A stretch of 64,000 nucleotides of DNA, from positions 62,001 to 126,000 of the forward strand of contig JAUXQH010000115.1 in assembly GCA_030685065.1 (NCBI GenBank), read 5' to 3'. The notes beneath the pieces were generated by a model that ran no database searches, had not been told where the DNA came from, and saw nothing but the letters and a program-made list of their open reading frames with translations. This stretch comes from Pseudomonadota bacterium. GTDB taxonomy: Bacteria > Myxococcota_A > UBA796 > SXON01. Shown here piece by piece: positions 16,147 to 24,755 of the stretch (the stretch's first letter is position 1; each line of letters opens with the position of its first letter). A program made the position numbers and the translations under genes.

Positions 16147-16656
16147 TCAGCAAGGCGACGGACCGATCCGATCGGCCGCCCAGCGCAGACCGACCGAGAG
16201 GCGCGCCGACAGGACGCTGCCGCTGAGCAGGGCCCACCGGAGGAGGGGTCTCCCCATGTAGAGGCTGAAGGCCGTCAGTACGTTGACGAGGAGGCCACCG
16301 AGCACATTGGCCACGAGGGCATCGAGGGGGGAGGGCATCACTTTCTCCGGGATGCCCCGTGCTACCGATCGCGGCTCGGTTTTTGCACGAGAACCCGGAC
16401 GCACCCCGCAAGATGCCTCACCTCCGGCTGCCGCCGTGGGCAGCACGCGGGGCCCAGCGACAGGCGCGAGGCTGGGCTGCCATCCGTGGCCGGCGAGCAA
16501 GGCATCCTCGTGCGTGAGCATGCCGAGGTTCGGCGACGAGGGCGCTGGGTCACCGTCGCGGGCGCCTTGCATGGAGTCCTGCGGCATCCAGATGCCCTTG
16601 CTGCCCTCGGCGGCGAGGCGGTCGTTCTCGGCGATCTCGGACGGGGTGAAGTGCAT
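16147..16656 (-). CDS. Repeat-1 peptide fused to a small membrane protein
   Basis: ATG 16656 follows GAGGAAGA. The first 65 residues are the complete version of dispersed repeat 1 (MHFTPSEIAENDRLAAEG, PQDSMQGARDGD, GMLTHEDALLAGHGWQPSLAP). A Pro/Arg-rich linker follows. The last 63 residues begin with Met and contain hydrophobic helices (LVANVLGGLLVNVLTAFSLY, LLRWALLSGSVL). The two parts may be one protein of 170 residues or a peptide gene running into a separate membrane protein. Function unknown. The upstream neighbours on the same strand are two coupled membrane-associated genes. Confidence 0.55.
   Translation of the reverse strand: MHFTPSEIAENDRLAAEGSKGIWMPQDSMQGARDGDPAPSSPNLGMLTHEDALLAGHGWQPSLAPVAGPRVLPTAAAGGEASCGVRPGSRAKTEPRSVARGIPEKVMPSPLDALVANVLGGLLVNVLTAFSLYMGRPLLRWALLSGSVLSARLSVGLRWAADRIGPSPC
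16468..16656 (-). repeat. Dispersed repeat 1, copy E (complete)
   Basis: The only full-length copy with a start codon, ribosome site and open frame. It serves as reference for the partial copies at 1512-1572, 5607-5713, 10657-10759 and 12768-12947. Confidence 0.8.
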
Positions 16657-16768
16657 GTGGCTCTTCCTCGCCGGCACCCGACCGATCACCCTCTGACCGG
16701 CGAGCCCCTGGTCCGTTTGGGGATCGCTCTCGGGTGGGCTGATCGGAAGACGCGGAGCCGAACGTCGC

Positions 16769-17347
16769 CTACTCGCGCACGGGCGTCTCCATGCGAGTTG
16801 ACTCGACCACCAATTCATCGCCAACGCAGTAGAGGTAGTTGTCGGTGCGGGGCTCCGTCAAAAGCGTAGCTTCGCACTGCCCGCCCTCGTCGTGTAGCCT
16901 CACGAAGAATTCCCCGGCGGCCAAGCACCAGGGCTGGGTGTCGATAGCTCCGCCCACCGCAGGGCCTGCACCCTTGTACGGCTGAATCACGATGCTGCCG
17001 TGCGCATTAAGGGTGGCGACGTTTGGGTCTTCCATACCCCGGCCCCCCACGGCCGGACTACACTCTACGCCCGGCGTGCGTGGGGCCTGCTTCAGCGAGC
17101 CCGACGGGGACCCTAGTTCGGGCGGAGGCTTTCCTCCAGCAGCACCCTCTTGCCGTTGAGATGGTTCGACAGGGAACTCCAACTCCGCGACCTCGCGCTC
17201 AAGCGCGTACGCCGACTCAAGCACGGCGTCCGCCCGCGCAACCGAGTCCCGAACGACGTTCCGGTGCGTCCAAGTAGTAACGAGGCGGTCGAGCGAGGCA
17301 CCGACCAGCAACCACGCCGCAGCCCGAATGACGACAACCTTCGTCAC
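16769..17347 (-). CDS. Membrane-anchored protein of unknown function
   Basis: Encodes 192 residues. GTG 17347 overlaps the TGA of the upstream gene (GTGA), so translation is coupled. The N-terminus holds one hydrophobic anchor (VVVIRAAAWLLVGASL), then a helical region and a Pro/Gly-rich linker, and a C-terminal beta-rich part with three Cys (LAAGEFFVRLHDEGGQCEA, YLYCVGDELVV). Probably exported and anchored. Family not recognised. Confidence 0.6.
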   Translation of the reverse strand: MTKVVVIRAAAWLLVGASLDRLVTTWTHRNVVRDSVARADAVLESAYALEREVAELEFPVEPSQRQEGAAGGKPPPELGSPSGSLKQAPRTPGVECSPAVGGRGMEDPNVATLNAHGSIVIQPYKGAGPAVGGAIDTQPWCLAAGEFFVRLHDEGGQCEATLLTEPRTDNYLYCVGDELVVESTRMETPVRE

Positions 17348-17640
17348 GGCTCACCGCGCGGAAGCGTGACCCCACGCTGTCCTTGTCCGATCGCGGCCAT
17401 GTCCTGCTGTAAGACCTTCAGGAGCACTTCGATCCGCACCAAGCGGACGTCCAGTGCACCGTCGAAGTCCCGCGTCTCTGCGGAGCCATGGAAGATCATC
17501 CCAGCGATGCCGATCAACAGCGCGAGTACCCACTTCAACTCGCTGACGGCACGGTCTACTTCCGACCGGACCTCCGGTCGCGTGAGCACCCCTGCGGCAG
17601 CGATCTCCGTGCGGACCTCGTCGCGGGTAATGCCCGCCAT
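17344..17640 (-). CDS. Small membrane protein with helical flanks
   Basis: Encodes 98 residues. ATG 17640 has a strong AGAGGAGA ribosome site. The N-terminal 40 residues are charged helix (ITRDEVRTEIAAAG, RPEVRSEVDRAVSEL), followed by one membrane segment (WVLALLIGIAGMIF) and a second amphipathic helix. It is translationally coupled to the anchored protein 16769-17347. The layout recalls small phage holin-associated or lysis proteins, but this is only a resemblance. Confidence 0.6.
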   Translation of the reverse strand: MAGITRDEVRTEIAAAGVLTRPEVRSEVDRAVSELKWVLALLIGIAGMIFHGSAETRDFDGALDVRLVRIEVLLKVLQQDMAAIGQGQRGVTLPRGEP

Positions 17641-18181
17641 GCGCCATCTCCTCTGTACGTCAAAGCCTAAACCCCGCGTACGCATGGGGGAGGGGTACCG
17701 CCTCGCAGACCATCCCGCGGGCGCCCTCGTCTCGATCGAGCGTCCTGGGGACGCGCAGGCGGGCAAGCGCGCCTGAGCCGCCGGGACGGCCCGTCGTGAG
17801 AAGGGAGGCGAAGGGTCGCTGGCAGTGCGCCTTCCTGTCACGACGGCCGTGGGCAGAACAGGCGCGCTTGTCTTGCGACGGCCTTCTCCCGGAGGCCGGG
17901 TGCAGGCCGGCCCGGTCGGCGAAACGGAGATCCGGTCGGTTTACGCGAACTCGTCCGCCTCCACCCCAGGCTCTTCAAGATAAGGGCAAGCTCATGCGGA
18001 GCCTCCGTGCCGCGCCTTAGAGTGTGGAAAGGGCACTTAGCGAAACATCACGAACCGCCTCTCCGGCAGCACCACCGCCGTCATCCTCCACGGCCGCGCA
18101 CGTGCCCGCACCGCTCGCAGAACGTCGGCTCGCCGACGGCTCGCGCACTACCTGACATCACCTGCCCGAATCGCAACAGCC
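17641..18181. other. 541-bp stretch without a convincing gene
   Basis: Open frames are Arg/Pro-rich and have no ribosome sites. It presumably contains the promoter of the minus-strand pair ending at 16769 and the 3' flank of the pentapeptide gene. Nothing else recognised. Confidence 0.5.
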
Positions 18182-19417
18182 CTAACGTTGCCTCTTGGCC
18201 TTGGGCGCGCGCGCTCGGCGGCCGCTTCGGTCAGCCGGCTTCCAGTACAGCGCGGCGAAGCGGTGGTGGGTGAGGATCTCACGACCCGAACCCTCGTGCG
18301 TGTGCCGAGTGAAGAACGAGAGCGGAGAGTAGTCGTCATCGAGGGGCTCTCCGGACATCCCGCACGGCCGCTCCTCGTTCAGCCGCTCACGCCATCGCCG
18401 TGCCACGGACACCGCATCCGGTTCGAAGCAGAACACCACGAGGGCCAGCTCGACCTCGCTCCCGGTGGCGTAGCGGGTGTGGAGCTGGTGAAGCCCCTCA
18501 AGGAGCTTCCCGAGGTCCGTGTAGACCTTGCACTCGGCGATCCACGTCAACCCAAGGTCCCGCTCTTGGACGAGTAGGTCCGTGTGGCCCCCGCGCTCGG
18601 TCTCGGCGGTGGCGTCGTAGCCGCGACCGAGGAGGTAGATGTGAACCGTCGTGCGCAGGAGCGCCTCGTCGCAGCCTTGCTGGCGGTGCCTTGTGGCCTC
18701 CAGTTGTTCGAGAGCTCTGCCGACGTCGCGCCGTAGGTCGACAATCCACTCGCTCGGCGTAGATGGCTTCGCGCGCGCCCCAATGAGGGCCCGGAGCACC
18801 TCCGGGGGGAACCGCTCGATGTCGTGGAGCCGCATCCCTGCCGCGTGGCGGCCAAGGATCTCGGCGACACTCCAGCCCGACAGCTTGCAGGTCGCGAGGT
18901 CCACATCGGCCTCCGTCCAGACCACGCCGTCGAGGCGCGCGCCTGCGAAGCTCACGCCGCGCAGGATCGCATACCCGAACGAGGCCCCGGTGAGGTCCGC
19001 CCCGGCAAAGCTGGCCTCGATGGCCGTTACGCCCATGAGCCACGCGTCGCGGAGGGAGGCCCTGCTGAAGTCCGCACGGTACAGGTCCGCGCCGCACGCG
19101 TAGGCCCCGTCCATTTGCGCCTCGCGAAAGTCGCCATCGCGAACGGTCGCGTCAGGGAACTGTAGTCCGGGTAGCTTCGTACGGCACAGCCTCACGCCGC
19201 TCAGCGTGGCCGCGTGCAGCTCCGTGTCCTCTGGCAGGACCGCGCCTACAAAGCTCACGGTGGGCACGAAGGCTGGAAGGCAGCCCCAGAACGAGCCTAC
19301 AGCAAGTCCCTCCTTCACGTGTTGAAGCAGGAGCTTGCCCCTTTCCTCCGGCGAGAGCCCGTCGTCCGGTTCGGCCGGGATCGGAAACCGGTCGTGGGTC
19401 GCCTCGTCGAGTGACAT
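18182..19417 (-). CDS. Pentapeptide-repeat protein fused to a PD-(D/E)XK-like nuclease
   Basis: Encodes 411 residues from ATG 19417. Residues about 65-190 are pentapeptide repeats of the A(D/N)LXX type (ACGADLYRADFSRASLRDAW, SFAGADLTGASFGYAILRG), which fold as a right-handed beta-helix. The C-terminal half carries a restriction-fold core: LRTTVHIYLLGRGYDATAE, GGHTDLLVQ and WIAECKVY, giving the spaced Asp and E-x-K catalytic set. Pentapeptide domains often mimic DNA or mediate contacts. A fusion to a nuclease suggests a DNA-targeting effector. It is divergent from the gene at 19566. Confidence 0.7.
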   Translation of the reverse strand: MSLDEATHDRFPIPAEPDDGLSPEERGKLLLQHVKEGLAVGSFWGCLPAFVPTVSFVGAVLPEDTELHAATLSGVRLCRTKLPGLQFPDATVRDGDFREAQMDGAYACGADLYRADFSRASLRDAWLMGVTAIEASFAGADLTGASFGYAILRGVSFAGARLDGVVWTEADVDLATCKLSGWSVAEILGRHAAGMRLHDIERFPPEVLRALIGARAKPSTPSEWIVDLRRDVGRALEQLEATRHRQQGCDEALLRTTVHIYLLGRGYDATAETERGGHTDLLVQERDLGLTWIAECKVYTDLGKLLEGLHQLHTRYATGSEVELALVVFCFEPDAVSVARRWRERLNEERPCGMSGEPLDDDYSPLSFFTRHTHEGSGREILTHHRFAALYWKPADRSGRRARAPKAKRQR

Positions 19418-19565
19418 CCCCCGGTCGTACCACGTCGAGTACGTTCACGCTGGTCTCCAACCGCGGCGCCTCCCCCGTGTATCCTCCCACTGGAATCCTG
19501 TGAATGCGCTCGCGCCTCCCGACGTTAGAGTCCGGCGATGGGCTTCACCGATAGCGGAGGACATG

Positions 19566-20387
19566 ATGGACTTTCAGCGGAGACGACTACTGATCTGGGG
19601 GCGGACCTACCCGGAGACGAGCAGGAAACACGTGGAGACGGTTTGCACAGGGGCGGTCGACATGGACGAGCCGCGCCTATTGCGGATCTACCCCCTGGCC
19701 GACCGCTACCTCGCGGACGATCACAAGACGCCAAAGTGGCGGATCATCTCTGCGGAGGTCGCCCGCACCTCGTCCGATCCGAGGCCAGAGAGCTACAAGA
19801 TCCAGCCGCTGTCCATCCGCGCCGAGGGGCACCTTGACACCGCCGACGGTTGGGCCGAACGCCGTCGAATCCTGCTACGAGACGAGTTCCTCGTCGGCGG
19901 CATCGAGGACATTGAGCGCCGCCAGGAGCTCACCGGCCAGTCGCTCGGCATCGTGAAGCCAGTCTCGATCGAGGACGTTATCGTCCGGCGGGTGTCCCGC
20001 TCGGATCTGGAAGAGCGGCGGACTCGCTACGAGGAAATCTTCCGGCAGCAGGAACTCTGGCCGCCCGGCGAGGCGCCGGTGCCCCCTCGCCAGTTCGACG
20101 TGCGGGTGCGTTTCCGGGGGCCGGAAGACAGCCGCGTCTACGACCGCGTGATCCTCGATTGGGAGGTGTACGCGCTCGCGGGGAACCTCCGAGCAAAGGG
20201 GGGGATCCTGGAGGACAACCTGCGGGACGCGCTCCTACGCGGCGCGTTCGACCCGGCGAAGAAGGACGTGCACCTCATGCTGGGAAATATCAGCTCGCAC
20301 CCGCAGGAGTTCGTCGTTGTCGCGATCTTCTACCCGCCGATCCCGAAGCCGCCGGAGCCTGAGCGGCAGGTGGGCATGTTCGGCTGA
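19566..20387 (+). CDS. Conserved protein, probable partner of DUF488
   Basis: Encodes 273 residues. ATG 19566 has GGAGG at 5 nt; the ATG one codon earlier is too close. The N-terminus reads RRLLIWGRTYPETSRKHVET and VCTGAVDMD, a pattern I associate with a widespread hypothetical family often next to DUF488 genes (recalled, not verified). The middle is charged and helical, the C-terminus beta-rich. It converges with the DUF488 gene, stops 1 bp apart. Confidence 0.7.
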   Translation: MDFQRRRLLIWGRTYPETSRKHVETVCTGAVDMDEPRLLRIYPLADRYLADDHKTPKWRIISAEVARTSSDPRPESYKIQPLSIRAEGHLDTADGWAERRRILLRDEFLVGGIEDIERRQELTGQSLGIVKPVSIEDVIVRRVSRSDLEERRTRYEEIFRQQELWPPGEAPVPPRQFDVRVRFRGPEDSRVYDRVILDWEVYALAGNLRAKGGILEDNLRDALLRGAFDPAKKDVHLMLGNISSHPQEFVVVAIFYPPIPKPPEPERQVGMFG

Positions 20388-20388
20388 C

Positions 20389-20841
20389 CTACAACGCGCG
20401 GACGATCGCGCCGGGGAGGCGCCTCGCGGCTTCCTCGGCGACCACCGTTCGGTGACACTCCGCCGGGTCGGCCTCCATGCACATCAGCGCGACACCGGCT
20501 GGCGCATCCCCGACCACTTTCAGCAGCGGCGCGAGCGCCTCGTCCCAGCGGGGCGCCATGAAGCTCCGGTACATGGCGAGGCACTCCGCGACGCTCGCGG
20601 CGGCCCTGCGGTTCTCTTTCGGATTCCCGAGCCCGCGGAGGTGGACGTAGGCGATCCCGGCGTCGGCCAGGGCTGCGGACAGGGCGGTCTTGCTGAAGCC
20701 CTTTCGGCGGCTGAGCGGCAGCAGGCGGACATCCACGAGCGTGCCTATTCCTGCACGTCGCAGGGCCTCCACGAACTGAGGGACCGTGCGCCCGCCATAG
20801 CCGACGGTGTGGAAGACTGGAGAGGTGGACGGCGTCGCCAT
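20389..20841 (-). CDS. DUF488 family protein
   Basis: Encodes 150 residues from ATG 20841. It shows the typical DUF488 pattern: FHTVGYGGRTVPQFVEALR at the start, TLVDVRLLPLSRRKGFSK, YVHLRGLGNPKENR, and CMEADPAECHRTVVAEEAAR with the conserved Cys and His. The family's biochemical role is not established; members occur in defence and stress contexts. The gene converges with the conserved partner at 19566-20387. Confidence 0.85.
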   Translation of the reverse strand: MATPSTSPVFHTVGYGGRTVPQFVEALRRAGIGTLVDVRLLPLSRRKGFSKTALSAALADAGIAYVHLRGLGNPKENRRAAASVAECLAMYRSFMAPRWDEALAPLLKVVGDAPAGVALMCMEADPAECHRTVVAEEAARRLPGAIVRAL

Positions 20842-21318
20842 GGCGGGCGTATAGCACGACGGCCACCGCGACCGCGCCCGATCGAGGCCGGCGTGCCCCG
20901 TGACCTCGCGCCGTCGGCGTCGCCCGTCGACATCGAAGCTGCGCTCTCCGCCTGGGTGGTGGGCCCGTTCCCCGGCGCGCTCGAACTCCTCCATGGACCT
21001 CCGACCCCGGGCCGAGCGTGCTGCTGCTACGGCAGGGCGCGTGACGCGGCGGTCGACTGACGCGCGCCACCGCGGCCCTCGCGCCCGGCCAGGGGCGGCC
21101 GGATCGGTCACCGGCCACCGATCCAACGCGGTAGTCCCTCGGACGACCGTTCGCATCTGACTCGGGGGTACGCATCCGCCTCATAGTGAGGCGACCTGGC
21201 CCTCCCCATGCTCGAGCCTCACGAGCATGCGTCCGCGTCGTTCGACTCGGACGCATCGGATCGACGCGCATCCGCGGCGGGTGCGCTTCCATCTGCGAGC
21301 GGGTGGATAGGAGCCCCG
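20842..21318. other. 477-bp stretch without a convincing gene
   Basis: Weak open frames only. The right end holds the ribosome site (AGGAG) of the PIN-like gene. No repeat or hairpin recognised. Confidence 0.5.
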
Positions 21319-22248
21319 ATGCGCACGCTCATCCTGGACACCAACGCCCTGCGGCATCGCGACGTGTTGCACGGAGACGCCCTCGCCGGACACCGCGTCA
21401 ACGTGCCGGTGGTCGTTGTGCAGGAGTTGCTGTACCAGCTCTCGAAGCCCCAACATGAGGACGAAGCACGCGATGCTCTACGCCACCTCCACCGCGCCCA
21501 GCATGAGCTACGGCCGGACCATGATGAACTAATCGCTCGCTCCTTCGGGCTGCCCACCCCGTTCTGGAAGAGCCGACAACGTCTGTGGCGGTCCCTGATC
21601 GGCATGGCCGCGTCGGGAGCCTCGTGGCCAGCGATCCGAGCAGCCTGGAGCGTCGTGGCCTCGACGGAGAAGCACACCTCGTCCGCGGATGCCTTCGAGC
21701 TGTGGAAGACCGAGGGCTGCGCAGGGTTCGCGGCGGACATGAAAGGGCTGGTCGAAGCCGAGCGCCGCCACGGAGCGGAGGCAATGGAAAGCGTCGCGGC
21801 TGACCGCGGTATTGCGCTCTCGGATCAAGACAAGAAGCAGATCCGCAGGCATCTCGTGAAGAGCGTCACTACGGAGGAGCTCCGGAGGGCATGGCTGCTC
21901 AATCAGCTGGCGGCTCTTGCCGGCGTCGTGAAGATCGACGCGGACGACGACGCAGCCTCCGATCCGCCTGAGACCCGGTTCATGGCGACGTACGACAAGG
22001 CGAAACAAAGGTACAAAGGAGGGTTTGAGTTCGCGCTCGCGCTCTATGAACAGGCTCATCAGTCCTGGATGGATGGCGCCCGGCCGGACGGGAACGACTT
22101 CTTCGACATCGCGATTCTGCTCGCCGTTGGCGACACCGAGCACGATGTCTTCGTCACGCAGGAACGCGCGTGGCATCGAGCCGCCCGGGCAGGCGGGGCG
22201 CACCTCGCGCGGCGCGTGCTTCGGGTGGAGGACGTGGTGGGGATGTGA
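21319..22248 (+). CDS. PIN-like domain protein
   Basis: Encodes 309 residues from ATG 21319 with AGGAG 6 nt upstream. The start TLILDTNALRHRDVL has the first PIN Asp, VVVVQELLYQL the conserved Glu, and GNDFFDIAILLAVGD near residue 270 the third acidic site; VFVTQERAWHRAA follows as the last strand. The centre is a long helical insertion with many charges. PIN domains are usually Mg-dependent RNases. No antitoxin-like gene is adjacent, so it is probably not a classical toxin-antitoxin toxin. Confidence 0.7.
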   Translation: MRTLILDTNALRHRDVLHGDALAGHRVNVPVVVVQELLYQLSKPQHEDEARDALRHLHRAQHELRPDHDELIARSFGLPTPFWKSRQRLWRSLIGMAASGASWPAIRAAWSVVASTEKHTSSADAFELWKTEGCAGFAADMKGLVEAERRHGAEAMESVAADRGIALSDQDKKQIRRHLVKSVTTEELRRAWLLNQLAALAGVVKIDADDDAASDPPETRFMATYDKAKQRYKGGFEFALALYEQAHQSWMDGARPDGNDFFDIAILLAVGDTEHDVFVTQERAWHRAARAGGAHLARRVLRVEDVVGM

Positions 22249-22612
22249 CGGCGCCGTGCGGCGGACAAGGCAGCGCAGGGCGCTCCGTAAGGCCGCGCCG
22301 ACAGCTGGCCCGCGACGCGGACGCTCAACGGACACGGACCGCCGTTCCGGGAGGATCACCGCCGTCAGTCGCCGGGGCGCGCACGGGGACGGCGTGGCGA
22401 TCCCCGTTCCCACGCTCCGGAGGTTGTGGGCGGAGGCCACGGGAGGGTGAGCGGCGGGCGCCAGCGAGGGCGAGAGAGCCGGGGGCACCCAGACGGCCGC
22501 GTACGCGGCCGCCGTGTCCCCCCGCGTGCTGCGCCGACAGAGCGGTCACGGTTGGGGACGATCAGACGGACGCGGGTCGGCGAACCGAATGCCGGAACCT
22601 GCGACGACACCG
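22249..22612. other. 364-bp stretch without a convincing gene
   Basis: Only Arg/Gly-rich open frames typical of high-GC non-coding DNA. Nothing recognised. Confidence 0.5.
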
Positions 22613-22927
22613 CTACTCGTCGATCTCAGGACCATCCAACGTCATGCCAGACATCAGGCGCTTGGACGCAGCTTCCAGGGCCTCGTAGTGACGTTGCACG
22701 GTCGCCACCATCTCGTCGGGTACGTTTCCTTGGTGCGCGTCGCACCAATCACGCACCTTCAACATCTCGCGATTCGCCGTTGCCGCAGCATCAAGCGCCA
22801 GCTCCATCGCGATTGACTCCTTCTTGCCCTCCCACCAGCCACCCCGCGCGCTCTCGATGTTGCTGATGATGTGCTGGGCTTTGTGGCGCAGCACGGAGAT
22901 GGTTTCGATGGCTTCCGCGCGGTTCAT
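22613..22927 (-). CDS. Small helical hypothetical protein
   Basis: Encodes 104 residues from ATG 22927 with GGGAG upstream. It is almost all alpha (RAEAIETISVLRHKAQHIIS, MELALDAAATANREMLKVRD) and acidic at the end. No family recognised. Confidence 0.6.
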   Translation of the reverse strand: MNRAEAIETISVLRHKAQHIISNIESARGGWWEGKKESIAMELALDAAATANREMLKVRDWCDAHQGNVPDEMVATVQRHYEALEAASKRLMSGMTLDGPEIDE

Positions 22928-23050
22928 ATTGCTCCCATGGCCCTTGCCGGGGCATTCGTCGTCACCGCAGGCCCCTTCGTCAAGCGTCGTCAGCATCAAG
23001 GGCGGAAACGCGTGACGCCACGGGTCGCACGCGATACTGACCATCTGTTC

Positions 23051-23335
23051 ATGTCGCTCCCGCCCAACCTCAACCCGATCATCCTCAAGCTGCGCGAGCA
23101 GCTCGCCAACCCGGAAGGGGCGGCCCGGCTTACGCGGCGAGAGATCGTCTACCTTGCGGTCTGGGCCATGCAGCGCGAAGACCTTTCGCCGTGGACGAAG
23201 CACGCGCGGGAGTGCGAGGAGTGGAGCGTGAAGCCCCTCGCGCGGCGCTGCACCTGCGGCTTCGAGCAGACCCAGGAGCGGTCCCGTCGTCGCCGAGCCG
23301 AGCTGCTTAGCCTCATCGGGGAGAAGGAGGCTTGA
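23051..23335 (+). CDS. Small hypothetical protein with Cys/His residues
   Basis: Encodes 94 residues from ATG 23051. It is helical (LNPIILKLREQLANPEGAAR) with a second half containing CEEW, RCTC and Arg-rich runs that might bind zinc or nucleic acid. The start is chosen because upstream codons look non-coding. No family recognised. Confidence 0.5.
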   Translation: MSLPPNLNPIILKLREQLANPEGAARLTRREIVYLAVWAMQREDLSPWTKHARECEEWSVKPLARRCTCGFEQTQERSRRRRAELLSLIGEKEA

Positions 23336-23381
23336 CGGTCGGGCTCGGGGTGCCTACCGCGTGTGACTGACCGGAGACGAC

Positions 23382-23906
23382 GTGGACAAGGGCGAAGACG
23401 ACTTCGAGAAGCTCTTCACCGAAGAAGCCCTCCCTGACGAGGAGCGCGCTGATCGGGACCTTCAGCGCCGCCTCCGCGAGAGTGAAGCCGATGACGAGCG
23501 GCGAACCGTAGCGACAGACGAGGCGATGGCAAAGCTCGGCGTGCTCGCCGATACGGTGCGGAGAGCGCTCGGCAATACGGTTGACGTAGCGGCGGATCGG
23601 ATGAAGTTCTCGGTGTCCGCCGGGCCAAGCTCCGTGGTCCTGACAAGGGACCTCAACAAGCTTCGGCTGATGTCCGACGGACGGGAGGTCGCCGACTTTG
23701 TCTTCGACTACCGCGTTCACACGGACCCAGACCTGCTCGAACAGTTCACCGGTCGTCCCACCGAACCGAGGAAGGAGTGGGCCTTCGGCGGGCACACATC
23801 GTTGGAGGACGTCGACGGTAGGAGCTTGAGCCTGGAGGACCCCGAAGCCGTGGTCAAGACACTGCTGCACGCGTGGCGCCGTGCGCACGACCTTCGGAAG
23901 AGCTGA
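23382..23906 (+). CDS. Hypothetical acidic protein
   Basis: Encodes 174 residues from GTG 23382 with GGAG upstream. The first 60 residues are highly charged (EDDFEKLFTEEALPDEERAD). The middle is a beta-type domain (MKFSVSAGPSSVVLTRDLN, VADFVFDYRVH), the end helical. Soluble and without known motifs. It follows the small gene 23051-23335 by 46 bp on the same strand. Confidence 0.6.
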   Translation: MDKGEDDFEKLFTEEALPDEERADRDLQRRLRESEADDERRTVATDEAMAKLGVLADTVRRALGNTVDVAADRMKFSVSAGPSSVVLTRDLNKLRLMSDGREVADFVFDYRVHTDPDLLEQFTGRPTEPRKEWAFGGHTSLEDVDGRSLSLEDPEAVVKTLLHAWRRAHDLRKS

Positions 23907-24068
23907 ACAGCCCGCTCCCTCGGCACCCGGCCCCTTAAACACCGGCACCTCGTATACCTGTCGGGGCCGTAGGTCGGGCCAAACGCCCAGCTCCGCGCCT
24001 CCAGCCCGCGTGGAGGACGGCCGCGTTTGGTGGGTGACGGCTGGCCAGACGACCCTTACGAACGCAGC

Positions 24069-24434
24069 TCACGCCCTGCCGAGCACCACGTCCCACCCCG
24101 CGCGCGTCTCATCGGCGTGCTCTTCCTCCTTCTCGGCGAGCCAGCGGAGCAGCGCCGCGTCGTCGCCTGCGGGCGGGGCCTCGTCGATCCGCCCGAGCGG
24201 GATGGCGGTGCCGTGGGGCGGCCCCTGGTCCCAATCCCACTCGGTGAAGAGAAGGATCCGTCCAAGCTTCTCGCGCCGGAGGGTGTAACCGATGCGCCCG
24301 TCGGTCACGACGGCGACGCCGATTCCGCCGTTGCGCGCGTGGATCACGTACGCGACGCCGGGCACGATCTCCGCGCGGGGCACCCTGCGGGCGAGCAGGG
24401 GGGCGTACCGGGGATCGGAGGCGGGCTGGTCCAT
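24069..24434 (-). CDS. Small hypothetical protein
   Basis: Encodes 121 residues from ATG 24434. A beta-type segment (VAYVIHARNGGIGVAVVTDG) is followed by WDWDQGPPHGTAIPL and a helical acidic C-terminus. No family recognised. Confidence 0.55.
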   Translation of the reverse strand: MDQPASDPRYAPLLARRVPRAEIVPGVAYVIHARNGGIGVAVVTDGRIGYTLRREKLGRILLFTEWDWDQGPPHGTAIPLGRIDEAPPAGDDAALLRWLAEKEEEHADETRAGWDVVLGRA

Positions 24435-24755
24435 GATCGCTCCACGCGGCGACAGCATAACGGCGGTGTCAAGGCCGCCCACCCAAGCGCGCACACAGCG
24501 GGACCGGACCCCTACACGATGCGCCGTTTGTGAGCGGTGTCACCCCTCCCGGATTCGCCGCTGACAGAACTGCCGCGTGTCCCCAGCGGCGCGGCTCCAA
24601 CTGTCAATCACTTTATGCTTGACACTGGCCTGCTAACGGCACTTTCGTCGGTCGCAAACACATGGCGGACCGGGCGTCCCGGAGGTAGGATTCCAGCATC
24701 GCGCCCGTTGTGGCGCAACGTCTCTCTCCCTCCCCAAACTGTGAGGCATGTTCCC
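24435..24755. other. 321-bp upstream region of the acidic-protein operon
   Basis: No gene recognised. A TTGACA-like box occurs in GCTTGACACT near 24616, but no convincing -10 follows at the right distance, so it is not called as a promoter. Confidence 0.4.

Noticed and set aside
1..17000. Integron cassette array as an explanation of the many small genes and repeats.
   Set aside because: No integron integrase was seen, orientations are mixed, and the dispersed repeats are coding rather than attC-like imperfect palindromes.
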